Both the position numbers and the translations under genes were made by a program. A model generated the notes under the pieces. That model was not told the DNA's origin. It searched no databases and saw only the letters and a list, made by a program, of their open reading frames with translations. From positions 1 through 64,000 of the forward strand of contig CALWQV010000003.1 of the NCBI GenBank assembly GCA_944383785.1: 64,000 nucleotides of DNA, read 5' to 3'. This DNA comes from an uncultured Enterocloster sp. GTDB lineage: Bacteria; Bacillota; Clostridia; Lachnospirales; Lachnospiraceae. Positions 48,812-58,190 of this stretch are shown piece after piece; positions within the stretch are counted from its first letter, which is position 1; every line of letters begins with the position of its first letter.

Positions 48812-48844
48812 AAACTGCCCGGAGATTTCTGCCGGGCAGTTTTT
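48812..48844 (+). terminator. Intercistronic terminator between BMP and ATPase genes
   Basis: An AAACTGCCCGG / CCGGGCAGTTTTT hairpin. Since the genes on both sides make one transporter, it probably acts as a partial terminator that lets the binding protein be made in excess. Confidence 0.85.
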
Positions 48845-48863
48845 GTAAGAGGAGAGGGAGAAT

Positions 48864-50408
48864 ATGGAGACAATGGATTATATTGTGGAGATGACCGATA
48901 TTGACAAAAGCTTTCCCGCAGTCCATGCCGTAGACGGAGGACAGTTTACTCTGCGCCAGGGGGAAATCCATTCTCTCATCGGGGAGAATGGCGCGGGCAA
49001 GTCCACTATGATGAAGATGCTCTACGGCCTGTACCAGCCGGACGGCGGCGTAATCAAGATCCGGGGCAAACAGATGGATAACCTGACGCCGGGAATCGCC
49101 ATCCGTCAGGGAATCGGCATGGTTCACCAGGAATTTATGCTGGTAAACGATCTGACGGTATTGGAGAACGTGATTTTAGGATTTGAGCCGAAAAAGGGCG
49201 TGACCATTGATTTTGATGAATCACGGAAACGGATTCAGAAATATGTGGACGACTACCATATGGACATCCAGCCAAACAAGCGGATTAACCAGATTTCCGT
49301 AGGAGAGGCCCAGAGAGTGGAGATCATCAAGACCCTGTACCGAGGAGCTGACGTGCTGATCCTGGACGAGCCCACAGCGGTGCTGACGCCTCAGGAATGT
49401 GAGAAATTTTTCGAGATTCTGATGGAATTGAAAAAGGATGGAAAATCGGTGGTATTTATCTCCCATAAGCTAAATGAAGTAATGGAGATTTCCGACCGCA
49501 TCACAGTAATGAGAAGCGGAAAGTACATTGCTACCGTTGACAAGAAGGACACCAATACCAGGGAGCTGGCCAAGATGATGGTAGGCCGGGAGGTATTCTT
49601 AAATGCGGAGAAGGAGCATGCGGAGGTTGGCGGGCCGGTTTTGCAGATTCAGGATGTGTACACTTCCGGCGAGAAGGAACTTTCCAAGATCAGGGGCGTG
49701 TCCTTCGAGGTACATGCCGGCGAGATTGTGGGGATTGCCGGTGTGGACGGAAACGGGCAGAGCGAGTTGATTGAAGCCATCGCGGGCCTGCGGAAGGTGG
49801 AAAAGGGCAAAATCCTTTTGGACGGGAAAGATATTACCAACATGACGCCCAAGCAGTGCCGGCTGGCCGGTTTAACCCATATTCCCGAGGACCGGAACGT
49901 GCGGGGACTGAACCGGCAGATGACGGTGGAAGATAACCTGATCGCCTGGAAATTTGAGGATAAGCCTTTCGCCAATGGAATTGTCCGCAACAAGAAAGCC
50001 GTTCGGGAATATGCGGACCGCCTGATCAAAGAGTATGACATCCGCCCCACGGATCCAACCGTGGTTACCCAGTCTCTTTCCGGAGGCAACGCCCAGAAAA
50101 TTGTTGTGGCCAGGGAAGTGGACGCGGATGGAAAGCTGCTGATTGCCGCCCAGCCATCCAGAGGCGTGGATATTGGAGCCATCGAGTCCATCCGCCGGAT
50201 TTTGAACCAGGAAAAGAAAAAGGGAAAGGGGATTCTTCTGGTATCCGCAGACCTGGAAGAGATCATGGCCCTTTCGGACCGCGTAGTGGTTATGTATGAA
50301 GGCCGGATTATGGGAACCGTATATTCCGATGAAATCAATGCTTTGGGTGATGTGGGCATGCTGATGCTGGGGCAGACCCGGGAAAACGATCAGAAGGAGG
50401 TATCATAG
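48864..50408 (+). CDS. Nucleoside ABC transporter ATPase (two NBDs)
   Basis: A 514-residue double ATPase of the sugar/nucleoside (RbsA/NupO-like) type. The first domain has Walker A GENGAGKST (about residue 38), the signature ISVGEAQRVEI and Walker B VLILDEPTAVLTP. The second has a degenerate Walker A (GVDGNGQSE) and LSGGNAQKIVVARE with ISxPSRGVD-like AAQPSRGVDIGA, as usual for this subfamily. Two bases separate it from the first permease gene. Confidence 0.93.
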   Translation: METMDYIVEMTDIDKSFPAVHAVDGGQFTLRQGEIHSLIGENGAGKSTMMKMLYGLYQPDGGVIKIRGKQMDNLTPGIAIRQGIGMVHQEFMLVNDLTVLENVILGFEPKKGVTIDFDESRKRIQKYVDDYHMDIQPNKRINQISVGEAQRVEIIKTLYRGADVLILDEPTAVLTPQECEKFFEILMELKKDGKSVVFISHKLNEVMEISDRITVMRSGKYIATVDKKDTNTRELAKMMVGREVFLNAEKEHAEVGGPVLQIQDVYTSGEKELSKIRGVSFEVHAGEIVGIAGVDGNGQSELIEAIAGLRKVEKGKILLDGKDITNMTPKQCRLAGLTHIPEDRNVRGLNRQMTVEDNLIAWKFEDKPFANGIVRNKKAVREYADRLIKEYDIRPTDPTVVTQSLSGGNAQKIVVAREVDADGKLLIAAQPSRGVDIGAIESIRRILNQEKKKGKGILLVSADLEEIMALSDRVVVMYEGRIMGTVYSDEINALGDVGMLMLGQTRENDQKEVS

Positions 50409-50410
50409 AG

Positions 50411-51490
50411 ATGGCGGAAAAGAAAATGAACCGATATGTCAGCCTGCTGCTGACCCTGATCTTGTCAATGGCCGTAGGAGCGGTGTTTATGCTAGTGATC
50501 GGCTATCACCCGCTGGAGGCCTATGTACAGCTGTTTAAGGGGGCTTTTGTGGGAACCATTAACCTGGGAACCACCCTTCAGAAGTTTGCCCCTATTCTTT
50601 TGACCGGTGTGGGATTTGCCATCGCGGCCAAGGTAGGCTGCTTTGCCGCCGGAATCGAGGGCAACCTGTATCTGGGAGCCATTGCGGCAGCCTGGGCGGG
50701 CCATTACATAAAGGGACTCCCCGGTCCAATCCATCTGATCATCTGCTTTTTGACGGCTGCCGTGGTAGGCGCTCTGTGGTCCGCCATCCCGGCCCTGCTT
50801 AAGACCAAGTGGAATGTAAACGAGATTTGCGTGGGCATCCTCTCCAGCTATGTGGCAAAGTATATTACCTCATTCCTCTGTAACGGCCCATTAAGCGCCC
50901 ACACGGGAATCCCTCAGACTCCTGAGGTTGCCGAAGGGGTTATGCTGCCAAAGATCCTGCCTCCCAGCCAGGCAAACGCCGGTATTTTTATCGCCATCCT
51001 GCTGGTGATCGGAGCCGCCTGGCTTATGTCCCGCTCCACGCTGGGATATAAGTTCAACACCGTAGGACTGAATATGTTCCACGCGGAGTACATGGGTATT
51101 CCGGCCAAACGGGTAGTGGTTCAGGGAATGATGCTCTCCGGCGTATTCGGAGGAATCGCAGGAGCCATTGAGGTGTTGGGAACCTACGGATATTTCCTGG
51201 ACAACTTCTCCATCAATATTGCGAACGATGGTATGCTGGCCTCCATGATCGTGTGGAACGATATCCGCCTGGTGCCCTTTATGTCCTTCTTCGTGGCGGC
51301 CTTAAAGGCAGGCGCCCTGTCCATGGAGCGTTTCGCGGGCGTGCCAAGATCCATCGTAGATACCATCACCGCAGTATTTATCATTTTCGCCACTATGGAA
51401 ACGCTCTTCACCATCCGTAAGCGGAAAAAAACCGCGTCAAAGCCGGATAAGGGGCAGACGGTTCAGGTTAAAGGAGGGAATACAAAATGA
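50411..51490 (+). CDS. Nucleoside ABC transporter permease 1
   Basis: A 359-residue permease of the branched-chain/ribose superfamily (NupP type) with about eight to ten spans. It shows the LTGVGFAIAAKVGCFAAGIEGNLYLGAIAAAWAG block and GLNMFHAEYMGIPAKRVVVQGMMLSGVFGGIAGAIE, the cytoplasmic loop touching the ATPase. The C-terminus is a basic Lys/Gln tail. It overlaps the second permease gene by four bases. Confidence 0.92.
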   Translation: MAEKKMNRYVSLLLTLILSMAVGAVFMLVIGYHPLEAYVQLFKGAFVGTINLGTTLQKFAPILLTGVGFAIAAKVGCFAAGIEGNLYLGAIAAAWAGHYIKGLPGPIHLIICFLTAAVVGALWSAIPALLKTKWNVNEICVGILSSYVAKYITSFLCNGPLSAHTGIPQTPEVAEGVMLPKILPPSQANAGIFIAILLVIGAAWLMSRSTLGYKFNTVGLNMFHAEYMGIPAKRVVVQGMMLSGVFGGIAGAIEVLGTYGYFLDNFSINIANDGMLASMIVWNDIRLVPFMSFFVAALKAGALSMERFAGVPRSIVDTITAVFIIFATMETLFTIRKRKKTASKPDKGQTVQVKGGNTK

Positions 51491-52404
51491 GTGATATTCT
51501 GGATATTACATTGATTTACGCGACGATCCGGTCCGCCACACCCATTTTATTTGCTGCCTTGTGCGCAACCATTACCCAGCAGGCGGATATTTTGAACATC
51601 GGAACAGAAGGAATCATGCTGACCTCAGCCTTTGTGGCGGTGCTCACAAGCTTTATGACCGGCAGCTGGCTGTTTGCCATTGTCTGCGCTATCCTCAGCG
51701 GAATCGTAATCGCCATGATTATGGCGGTAGCCAATATCAAGTACAACGCCCATATCTGCGCCGTGGGTATCGCGGTGAATATGTTCGCGCTGGCTATTAC
51801 AAAGTTTGGTTTAAAGCAGTTTTTGGGAACATCCGGAACCTTCAACAGCCCTGAGATCGTTCCGATCCCCAAGATTCATATCGCGGCCTTTGACAATATT
51901 CCCTTCCTGAACCAGGTGTTCAATAACTGGTGCGTAACCGAGGTGTTCGGCCTCGTGATGGTGGCTGTGATGTGGTTTCTGCTGTTCCGCACTGTGTGGG
52001 GCCTGCGGGTCCGCTGTGTTGGACGGCTTCCCATGGCGGCCGAGACGGCTGGTATCAATGTAAAGATGATGAAATACCAGGTTATGATCATTTCCGGCGT
52101 CATGGGCGGACTGGCAGGAGCCCATCTGTCCCTAGGCTATTCCCAGATGTTCGCCGACAATATGACAAATGGCAGAGGCTTTATGGGCGTTGCGGCCATG
52201 AACTTTGGAGCCCAGAATCCCATCCTGGTGTGGGTTGGAACCCTGATCTTCGGATTTATGGATTCTCTGGGAGCCAGGCTTCAGGCATACGGCCTTCCTT
52301 CTCAGTTCATCTTAATGCTGCCCTATGTGTTTACCATCGTGGTTTTAGCGCTGGCAATGTGGAGCAAGACAAAGAAGGATCAGAAAGCGAAGAGCGCTCT
52401 TTAA
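51487..52404 (+). CDS. Nucleoside ABC transporter permease 2
   Basis: A 305-residue partner permease (NupQ type) with about eight spans. ILNIGTEGIMLTSAFVAV matches the family's GxEG motif, and AETAGINVKMMKYQVMIISGVMGGLAGAHLSLG is the ATPase-contact loop. The start overlaps the previous stop (ATGA). With BMP protein, ATPase and permease 1 it completes a nucleoside importer. Confidence 0.92.
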   Translation: MSDILDITLIYATIRSATPILFAALCATITQQADILNIGTEGIMLTSAFVAVLTSFMTGSWLFAIVCAILSGIVIAMIMAVANIKYNAHICAVGIAVNMFALAITKFGLKQFLGTSGTFNSPEIVPIPKIHIAAFDNIPFLNQVFNNWCVTEVFGLVMVAVMWFLLFRTVWGLRVRCVGRLPMAAETAGINVKMMKYQVMIISGVMGGLAGAHLSLGYSQMFADNMTNGRGFMGVAAMNFGAQNPILVWVGTLIFGFMDSLGARLQAYGLPSQFILMLPYVFTIVVLALAMWSKTKKDQKAKSAL

Positions 52405-52419
52405 GGCGCGGAGGTGAAT

Positions 52420-53793
52420 ATGATGTGGGATTTGCTGATTAAAAACGGGACAGTGGTTAATTCCTGGGGAAGGATGAAGGCCGATGTGGCGGTTTCTGAT
52501 GGGAAAATAGCCGCTGTGGGAGATTTGCGGGATATGGAGGCGAAGAAGGTGATCGATGCCCGGGGGAAATATGTTCTCCCGGGAATGATCGACAGCCACG
52601 CTCATATCCAGACCGGGGTTGGGGAGAGAAAGTCCGGCGATACCTACTACACAGGCTCCATCGCTGCGGCTTACGGCGGAACCACCTCCTTTGTGGATTT
52701 TGCCTTCCTCAACGAGGGGGAGACGCCCAAAACCGCCATGGAGCGGAAGATGAAGGAGGCGGCGGGGGAGAGCGTGCTGGATTATTCCTTCCATCCCTGC
52801 ATTACCTCCATGGATCCCCAGTCCTTAGATGAGATTCACGGATTTTTGCAAAGCGGCTTTCCCTCCATCAAGCTGTTTACCGTGTACCGGGGGACGCTGA
52901 TGCTGGAAAAGGCGGGAGTCTATGAAGTGATGAAGATGATTGCCAGGGAGGGAGGCCTCGCCCTGGTTCACGCGGAATCCGCGGACATGATCGAACGCAA
53001 TATCGCCGACGCCATCCGGGAGGGGAGAACCGATGCCAGGGCTCATGCCCTGTCCCGGCCGCCTGTTACGGAGCTGGAGGCCATGTACGGGGTTTACGCC
53101 ATGGCCCGGGAGACAGGCGCTCCGGTGATTCTGGCCCATATGACCACAGGAAAGGTGATGGAACTTTTTGAACACGCTGAAAAAGGGCTTCTCTTCGGGG
53201 AGGTCTGCCCCCATTACCTGGTTCTGGACGATTCAGTTTACGACAGGCCGGACGGATACAACTACATCTGCAGTCCGCCCATCCGGGGCAGCCGGGACCG
53301 GGAGGCTCTCTGGGATATGGTTGAAAAGGGGTATGTGCAGCTGATAAACAGCGACCACACCGATTATTCCAAGGCCCAGAAGGAGCGCTATAAGGATTAC
53401 TTCCCGGATGTGCCCAACGGTCTTCCAACCATTGAGACAAGGGGGATGGTATTTTTCTCCGAAGGAGTGGTAAAGAGGGGAATTTCTCTGGAGCGCTTCG
53501 TGGATTTGACCTCCGCCAACGCGGCCAAGCTTATGGGGCTTTATCCAAGAAAGGGAGTCATTCGTCCGGGAAGCGACGGGGATTTGATTATCATTGACCC
53601 GGATGTCCATTATCAGATGGAAGCCGCCGCCATGCACATGGCCACGGACTTCTGCCCCTACGAGGGAATGGAGATGACGGGAGCCGTGGACTGCACCATC
53701 GCGGGCGGAGCGGTTATTATTGAAAACAGGAAGTTTACGGGGACAGACCATAGGGGGAAGCTGATGAAGCGGAACAAGCCCCTGATCCCTTAG
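52420..53793 (+). CDS. Hydantoinase/dihydropyrimidinase-family amidohydrolase
   Basis: A 457-residue cyclic amidohydrolase with the binuclear metal centre of the family: HAHIQTG (HxH), the carboxylated Lys in FPSIKLFTVYRG, His in LALVHAESADMIE and VILAHMTTG, and the catalytic Asp in LINSDHTDYSKA. Members open dihydropyrimidine, hydantoin, allantoin or dihydroorotate rings. In an operon for nucleoside uptake and hydrolysis it could open a reduced or modified base, but no dihydropyrimidine dehydrogenase or ureidopropionase is nearby. Starts at GTG 52414, ATG 52420 and ATG 52423 are all in frame; GGAGG favours the ATGs. Confidence 0.85.
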   Translation: MMWDLLIKNGTVVNSWGRMKADVAVSDGKIAAVGDLRDMEAKKVIDARGKYVLPGMIDSHAHIQTGVGERKSGDTYYTGSIAAAYGGTTSFVDFAFLNEGETPKTAMERKMKEAAGESVLDYSFHPCITSMDPQSLDEIHGFLQSGFPSIKLFTVYRGTLMLEKAGVYEVMKMIAREGGLALVHAESADMIERNIADAIREGRTDARAHALSRPPVTELEAMYGVYAMARETGAPVILAHMTTGKVMELFEHAEKGLLFGEVCPHYLVLDDSVYDRPDGYNYICSPPIRGSRDREALWDMVEKGYVQLINSDHTDYSKAQKERYKDYFPDVPNGLPTIETRGMVFFSEGVVKRGISLERFVDLTSANAAKLMGLYPRKGVIRPGSDGDLIIIDPDVHYQMEAAAMHMATDFCPYEGMEMTGAVDCTIAGGAVIIENRKFTGTDHRGKLMKRNKPLIP

Positions 53794-53812
53794 AAGGCGG
53801 AGGCAAGATATT

Positions 53813-55120
53813 TTGAGTGTGGATGCTTCTCCCTCCTGTCAAGGAGAAAAAATAATTTTATTGCAGAAACCGCCGGCGGCCAGATGGTGGGTTATAGTGA
53901 TGGGGATTTTGACCTATGGACATTTTTTCATGACCATGCAGCTGATTTCCTCCATGACCACAACGGTTATGGAGGACTTAGATATTACGGTAACTGAGTG
54001 TACCTGGCTTCTGACGGCCACAAAGATCGGCTTCGCGGTTTTCACTCTGTTTGGCGGTTCTCTGGGAACGAAGCTTGGCTCCAGGAGAACAATCACTTTG
54101 GGACTTATTTTAAATTCTGTTTTCAACCTGCTGTTCCCCTGGGGAGCGGCAGCTTATGAGGGGGCGTTTATACTTTGCTTACTGCAGGGCTTTGGCGGGG
54201 GCTTGATCAGCGGTTCCGCGATCAGCGTCACATGCCGGTGGTTCCCCGCACGCTCCCGCGGTCTGGCGACAGGTATTTTTACCGGTATGGTAGGTTCTAT
54301 GTTCACGATTGCTTCCGTGTGCTGCCCGATTCTTGTAAGCATTGGGCTGAGCTGGCAGCAGACGGTTGCTGTGATGGGCGGAATACCTGCGGCAGTTTTG
54401 GCTGTTGTTTACTTCGCGACGGTAAAGGATTTTGGCGAGACATACCCCGGATATGCTTCTGTTGATGATATTCTTCCGGAATCGGTATCAATGACGGAAA
54501 AGACGGCAGCTAATAAGCGCAGGAAGATAAGGGAAGAGCAAAAGCCGGACAGCATGGGAGAATTCTTCAGGTCTGCAAAGGTGTGGATGGCAGGCTTGCT
54601 GATATTTATTACAGGGTGGATGCAGCTGGGACTTGGTTCTCTGTTCCCGCAGCTTCTTTTGTTTGATTACGCCCTGCCGGATGATCAGGTTGCCTCGATT
54701 ACGGGCCTGGCGTTCCTTGGAATGATGGTGGGCTGTCCCCTTGGGGGAATAATCTCTGACCGGGTATTTGACGGCGTTCGCTATCCGATGCTGATAATTG
54801 GAGCAATTTTTACAGGAGCGATGTTCCTGTTAATTCCCCATACGCCGGTTTCGCTGATGGCCCTTGTGCTGTTTCTGACATACGGCGGAAACGCTTCGAT
54901 CTGCGGGCCTTTTTGGTCGGTTCCCTCGGAACTGGTCACGGGGAAAATGGCGGTGATGGCAAGCGCGTTCTGCAGTACGATGGGAACAATCGGCGGACTG
55001 GCTGCCTCCTTGTTTATGACAATTACCGCAGCGGCAGCAGGGACCTATCTTGTGCCGGTATACATCTGTGCGGCGCTGGCCTTCGCGGGAGTAATTCCCG
55101 CCCTGGTAATCCGCAGATAA
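53813..55120 (+). CDS. Major facilitator superfamily transporter
   Basis: A 435-residue MFS protein with twelve likely spans. It has the loop 2-3 motif FGGSLGTKLGSRRTITLG, a VTCRWFPARSRGLATGIFTGMVGS loop typical of organic-acid/sugar-acid symporters, and a central hydrophilic loop (about 215-250) before the second half. The start is TTG 53813 behind GGAGG. It may export a product such as the free base, or import a related substrate for the operon. Confidence 0.85.
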   Translation: MSVDASPSCQGEKIILLQKPPAARWWVIVMGILTYGHFFMTMQLISSMTTTVMEDLDITVTECTWLLTATKIGFAVFTLFGGSLGTKLGSRRTITLGLILNSVFNLLFPWGAAAYEGAFILCLLQGFGGGLISGSAISVTCRWFPARSRGLATGIFTGMVGSMFTIASVCCPILVSIGLSWQQTVAVMGGIPAAVLAVVYFATVKDFGETYPGYASVDDILPESVSMTEKTAANKRRKIREEQKPDSMGEFFRSAKVWMAGLLIFITGWMQLGLGSLFPQLLLFDYALPDDQVASITGLAFLGMMVGCPLGGIISDRVFDGVRYPMLIIGAIFTGAMFLLIPHTPVSLMALVLFLTYGGNASICGPFWSVPSELVTGKMAVMASAFCSTMGTIGGLAASLFMTITAAAAGTYLVPVYICAALAFAGVIPALVIRR

Positions 55121-55147
55121 TATGGATATTTCAGAATGGAGGAAACG

Positions 55148-56149
55148 ATGGGAGAGAAAAATGTATTGTTGACCGGGGGAACTGGTTTTGTGGGCTTGAA
55201 TATTGCGGAACGGCTTTTAAAAGAGGGATGGAACGTAGTCCTGTATGCCAGAAAACCGCTGGACCAGCGGATTACGGAAGAATTGCAGGCCCTTCCTGGA
55301 ACCTTAAGCCTGGAACTGGGGGATGTGCTGGACCAGAATCGGATGGAGGAACTTTTGAACCGCTATGAGATTCGGAACATGATTCATGGGGCGGCGGTTA
55401 CGCCTGATGAAAAGACGGAGGCCGCGCATCCTGCTATGATCATGGAGGTAAACTGCATGGGGCTCCTACACAGCCTTCTGGCAGCTAGGAACCAGGGAGT
55501 ACGCCGGTTCCTCTACCTGGGCTCTATTTCAGCCTACGGAAGGACTGCTTTCTTGGGAAAGCCGCTGGAGGAAGGAGTTAGTATGGGTGATCCCTACTCT
55601 CTCTACGAGCTGTCAAAATTTACCGGGGAGCGGCTGTTAAACCGTCTGGCGGATCTTTATGGAATGGAGGCTTATGTGGCCCGCATCGGGGATGTATATG
55701 GGCCCTGGGAGCGCCCTACCGGCGTACGCAGCCATATGAGCCTTGTCTACCAGGCTACGTCCAGAGCCCTTAAGGGCCAGTCCGTCCTTCTGCCCAGAGA
55801 ATGCTTTCAGGACTGGGTCAGCGGTCCGGATATTGCTGGGGAGACGTTGGCACTGCTTGAGGCAGAAACGCTGCATTACCGGATTTACCCCTTCTGCAGC
55901 GGAACCCGCTGGACTCTTTTGGAGTGGTGCAGGCTGTTAAAGGAGCGTTTCCCGGACTTTTCCTACGGCCTTGCCGGGGAAAATGAGAAGGCGGATATCG
56001 AGGTCAACCAGACCAGGGATAATGATCCCATGTCCCTTATTCGGCTGAAAGAGGATACGGGATACGAGCCGCGAGATCAAGAGATCAGTATAGCATTTGA
56101 GCATTATATGAGATGGATTGAAGATCACGAATTCTGCTTCAAAGTTTAG
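55148..56149 (+). CDS. NAD-dependent epimerase/dehydratase (extended SDR)
   Basis: A 333-residue extended SDR. It has the NAD motif LLTGGTGFVGLNIAERLL near residue 5, a catalytic Ser in YLGSISAYGR, and an active-site Tyr-Lys in YSLYELSKFTGERL (YxxxK). It probably works on a nucleotide sugar or a sugar derivative. ATG 55148 has GGAGG at proper distance; ATG 55136 overlaps that site. The position between two nucleoside-related genes suggests action on a sugar or sugar acid released from the imported compound. Confidence 0.85.
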   Translation: MGEKNVLLTGGTGFVGLNIAERLLKEGWNVVLYARKPLDQRITEELQALPGTLSLELGDVLDQNRMEELLNRYEIRNMIHGAAVTPDEKTEAAHPAMIMEVNCMGLLHSLLAARNQGVRRFLYLGSISAYGRTAFLGKPLEEGVSMGDPYSLYELSKFTGERLLNRLADLYGMEAYVARIGDVYGPWERPTGVRSHMSLVYQATSRALKGQSVLLPRECFQDWVSGPDIAGETLALLEAETLHYRIYPFCSGTRWTLLEWCRLLKERFPDFSYGLAGENEKADIEVNQTRDNDPMSLIRLKEDTGYEPRDQEISIAFEHYMRWIEDHEFCFKV

Positions 56150-56188
56150 GAATTGCTGGACAGGTGGAAGAGAAAAGAGGTATAATCA

Positions 56189-57178
56189 ATGTTAAACCGA
56201 AAAAAGGTGATTTTAGATGTAGACACAGGCTCTGACGACGCAGTAGCCATCATGCTGGCCATCAGGTCTGAGGAGCTGGAAATTCTGGGAATTACAGTAA
56301 CTTGGGGCAACCGCCCGGTGGACAACTGTGTGGAGAATACCTTGCGAGTGTTGGATTTAATGGGGCGGGATATCCCGGTTTATAAAGGCTGCCCCCAGCC
56401 TATGGTCCGGTACCTTACCAGGCAGAGGAACGCCGCTCTGGATAAGGATGGAATCAGCGCGAACATCGGAGGTCAGGAGGTAACAGTCCATCCGGCTTAT
56501 TTGGACCTTCCCCCTGCTGTTTTAAGGGCTCAGGAGTCTCATGCTTGTACTTTCCTGGTGGAGACTTTAAGAAATGCAAAAGAGAAGGTTACCTTGATTC
56601 CCGTAGGCCCGCTTACCAATATCGGCATGGCCCTGCGGATGGCCCCGGAGATCAAAGAGAACATTGAGGAGATTGTCCTGATGGGCGGAGCGGTCGGCAT
56701 GGGAAATATTACAGCCAGCGCGGAGGCCAACTTCTACCATGATCCGGAGGCGGCGAAAATCGTGTTGGACAGCGGCATTCCATGCCGGGTCATAGGCTTA
56801 AATGCTACCCATTCCGCAGAGCTGACCTTAGAGGATGCTGAGACATTAAAATCCCTTGGAACGCCAGCCGGCCAGTTTGCGGGAGAGCTGGTGGAGAGCA
56901 GAATCCGCGCCTTAAAGGCCATGGGAACTGGGAACGGAGTGTCCGACGCCATCCATGATGCAGTGGCCGTGGCCTGTGCGGCCTGCCCTGAGATTATCCT
57001 GGATATGAAGCGCCAGAGATGCGATATAGACATCAACGGGGGAGCGGCTGACGGGCAGCTGATCGCGGACACCCGCATCGGTTATGAGGCAGATGAAACT
57101 GTGACAACTCAGATAGTCTACAAGGTGGATAAGAAACAATTTTTTGACCTTTTATGCAGGAGGCTGAGCGAAAAATGA
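56189..57178 (+). CDS. Nucleoside hydrolase (second copy)
   Basis: A 329-residue nucleoside hydrolase, clearly diverged from the one at 46640. The metal motif reads LDVDTGSDDAVAIMLAIRS, then TVTWGNRPVDNCVENTL, PVGPLTNIGMALR, LMGGAVGMGNITASAEANFYHDPEAA and SDAIHDAVAVACA with the active-site His. It lacks any signal peptide. Two hydrolases in one operon may split different nucleosides (for example purine and pyrimidine). Its stop overlaps the next start. Confidence 0.9.
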   Translation: MLNRKKVILDVDTGSDDAVAIMLAIRSEELEILGITVTWGNRPVDNCVENTLRVLDLMGRDIPVYKGCPQPMVRYLTRQRNAALDKDGISANIGGQEVTVHPAYLDLPPAVLRAQESHACTFLVETLRNAKEKVTLIPVGPLTNIGMALRMAPEIKENIEEIVLMGGAVGMGNITASAEANFYHDPEAAKIVLDSGIPCRVIGLNATHSAELTLEDAETLKSLGTPAGQFAGELVESRIRALKAMGTGNGVSDAIHDAVAVACAACPEIILDMKRQRCDIDINGGAADGQLIADTRIGYEADETVTTQIVYKVDKKQFFDLLCRRLSEK

Positions 57179-58131
57179 AAATTGTAGTATTGGACGGCTA
57201 CACCTTAAATCCCGGTGATTTGTCCTGGGAAGGATTTGAAAGCATGGGGGAGGTTCGGGTCTATGACCGGACCCCGGCGGAAAAGACTGCGGAGCGGATC
57301 GGGGATGCCCAGGTGATCTTAACCAACAAAACCGCTATAACAAAAGAAATTCTTGACCAGTGCCCGAATCTTCGCTACATTGGCGTCCTGGCTACCGGCT
57401 ATAATGTGGTGGATGTAAAGGCGGCGGCCCAAAGAGGAATTGTGGTGACCAATATCCCTTCCTACGGCACCGATGCTGTGGCTCAGTATGCCTTTGCCCT
57501 GCTTTTAGAGCTGTGCCACCATGTAGGACTTCACGATGAGAGCGTCAAGGCGGGGGAGTGGGAAGAATGTCAGGATTTCTGCTACTGGAAGACGCCTCTT
57601 ATGGAACTGTCGGGAAAGACCATGGGAATCATCGGCTTTGGCCGCATCGGCCAGAGGACAGGAGCCATCGCCCAGGCTATGGGTATGAAGGTGCTGGCCT
57701 ACGACCGCTTGCGGAGGCCAGAGCTTGAGAATGAAAACTGCCGCTATGTTTCCTTAGAGCAGCTTCTGTCGGTCTCCGACGTGATTTCTCTTCATTGCCC
57801 CCTGCTTCCCGAGACAAAGGGCGTGATCAATGAGAACACCATCCGTCAGATGAAGGATGGCGTGCTGATTATTAACACCTCCCGGGGGGATTTGGTTGTG
57901 GAAAAGGACCTGGCGGAAGCTTTAAAGAGTGGAAAAGTGGCCGGAGCTGCGGCGGATGTGGTTTCCACAGAGCCGATTCAGGGGAATAATCCTTTGCTGA
58001 AGGCCCCCAACATGATCATCACACCCCACATGGCCTGGGGCGCGAAGGAATCCAGAGGACGGCTGATGAACCAGGCGGTGGAGAACCTGAAGGCTTTTTT
58101 GAGCGGTAATCCGGTCAATGCGGTATCGTAA
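57175..58131 (+). CDS. D-2-hydroxyacid dehydrogenase (glycerate dehydrogenase-like)
   Basis: A 318-residue NAD-dependent dehydrogenase of the D-isomer family. The nucleotide motif is GIIGFGRIGQRTG (about 145-157). The catalytic Arg is in NTSRGDLVVEKDL, Glu in ADVVSTEPIQ and His in ITPHMAWGAKESR. It is closest in feel to glycerate/hydroxypyruvate reductases. The start ATG overlaps the hydrolase stop (ATGA); the extra upstream codons in frame belong to the hydrolase end. It may handle a C3 or sugar-acid product of nucleoside breakdown. Confidence 0.9.
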   Translation: MKIVVLDGYTLNPGDLSWEGFESMGEVRVYDRTPAEKTAERIGDAQVILTNKTAITKEILDQCPNLRYIGVLATGYNVVDVKAAAQRGIVVTNIPSYGTDAVAQYAFALLLELCHHVGLHDESVKAGEWEECQDFCYWKTPLMELSGKTMGIIGFGRIGQRTGAIAQAMGMKVLAYDRLRRPELENENCRYVSLEQLLSVSDVISLHCPLLPETKGVINENTIRQMKDGVLIINTSRGDLVVEKDLAEALKSGKVAGAAADVVSTEPIQGNNPLLKAPNMIITPHMAWGAKESRGRLMNQAVENLKAFLSGNPVNAVS

Positions 58132-58190
58132 TTTCCGGAACGTTACATCGTTTTGCCCGGCCAAAGTACGAAACAGAAAGGAAAAATGCC

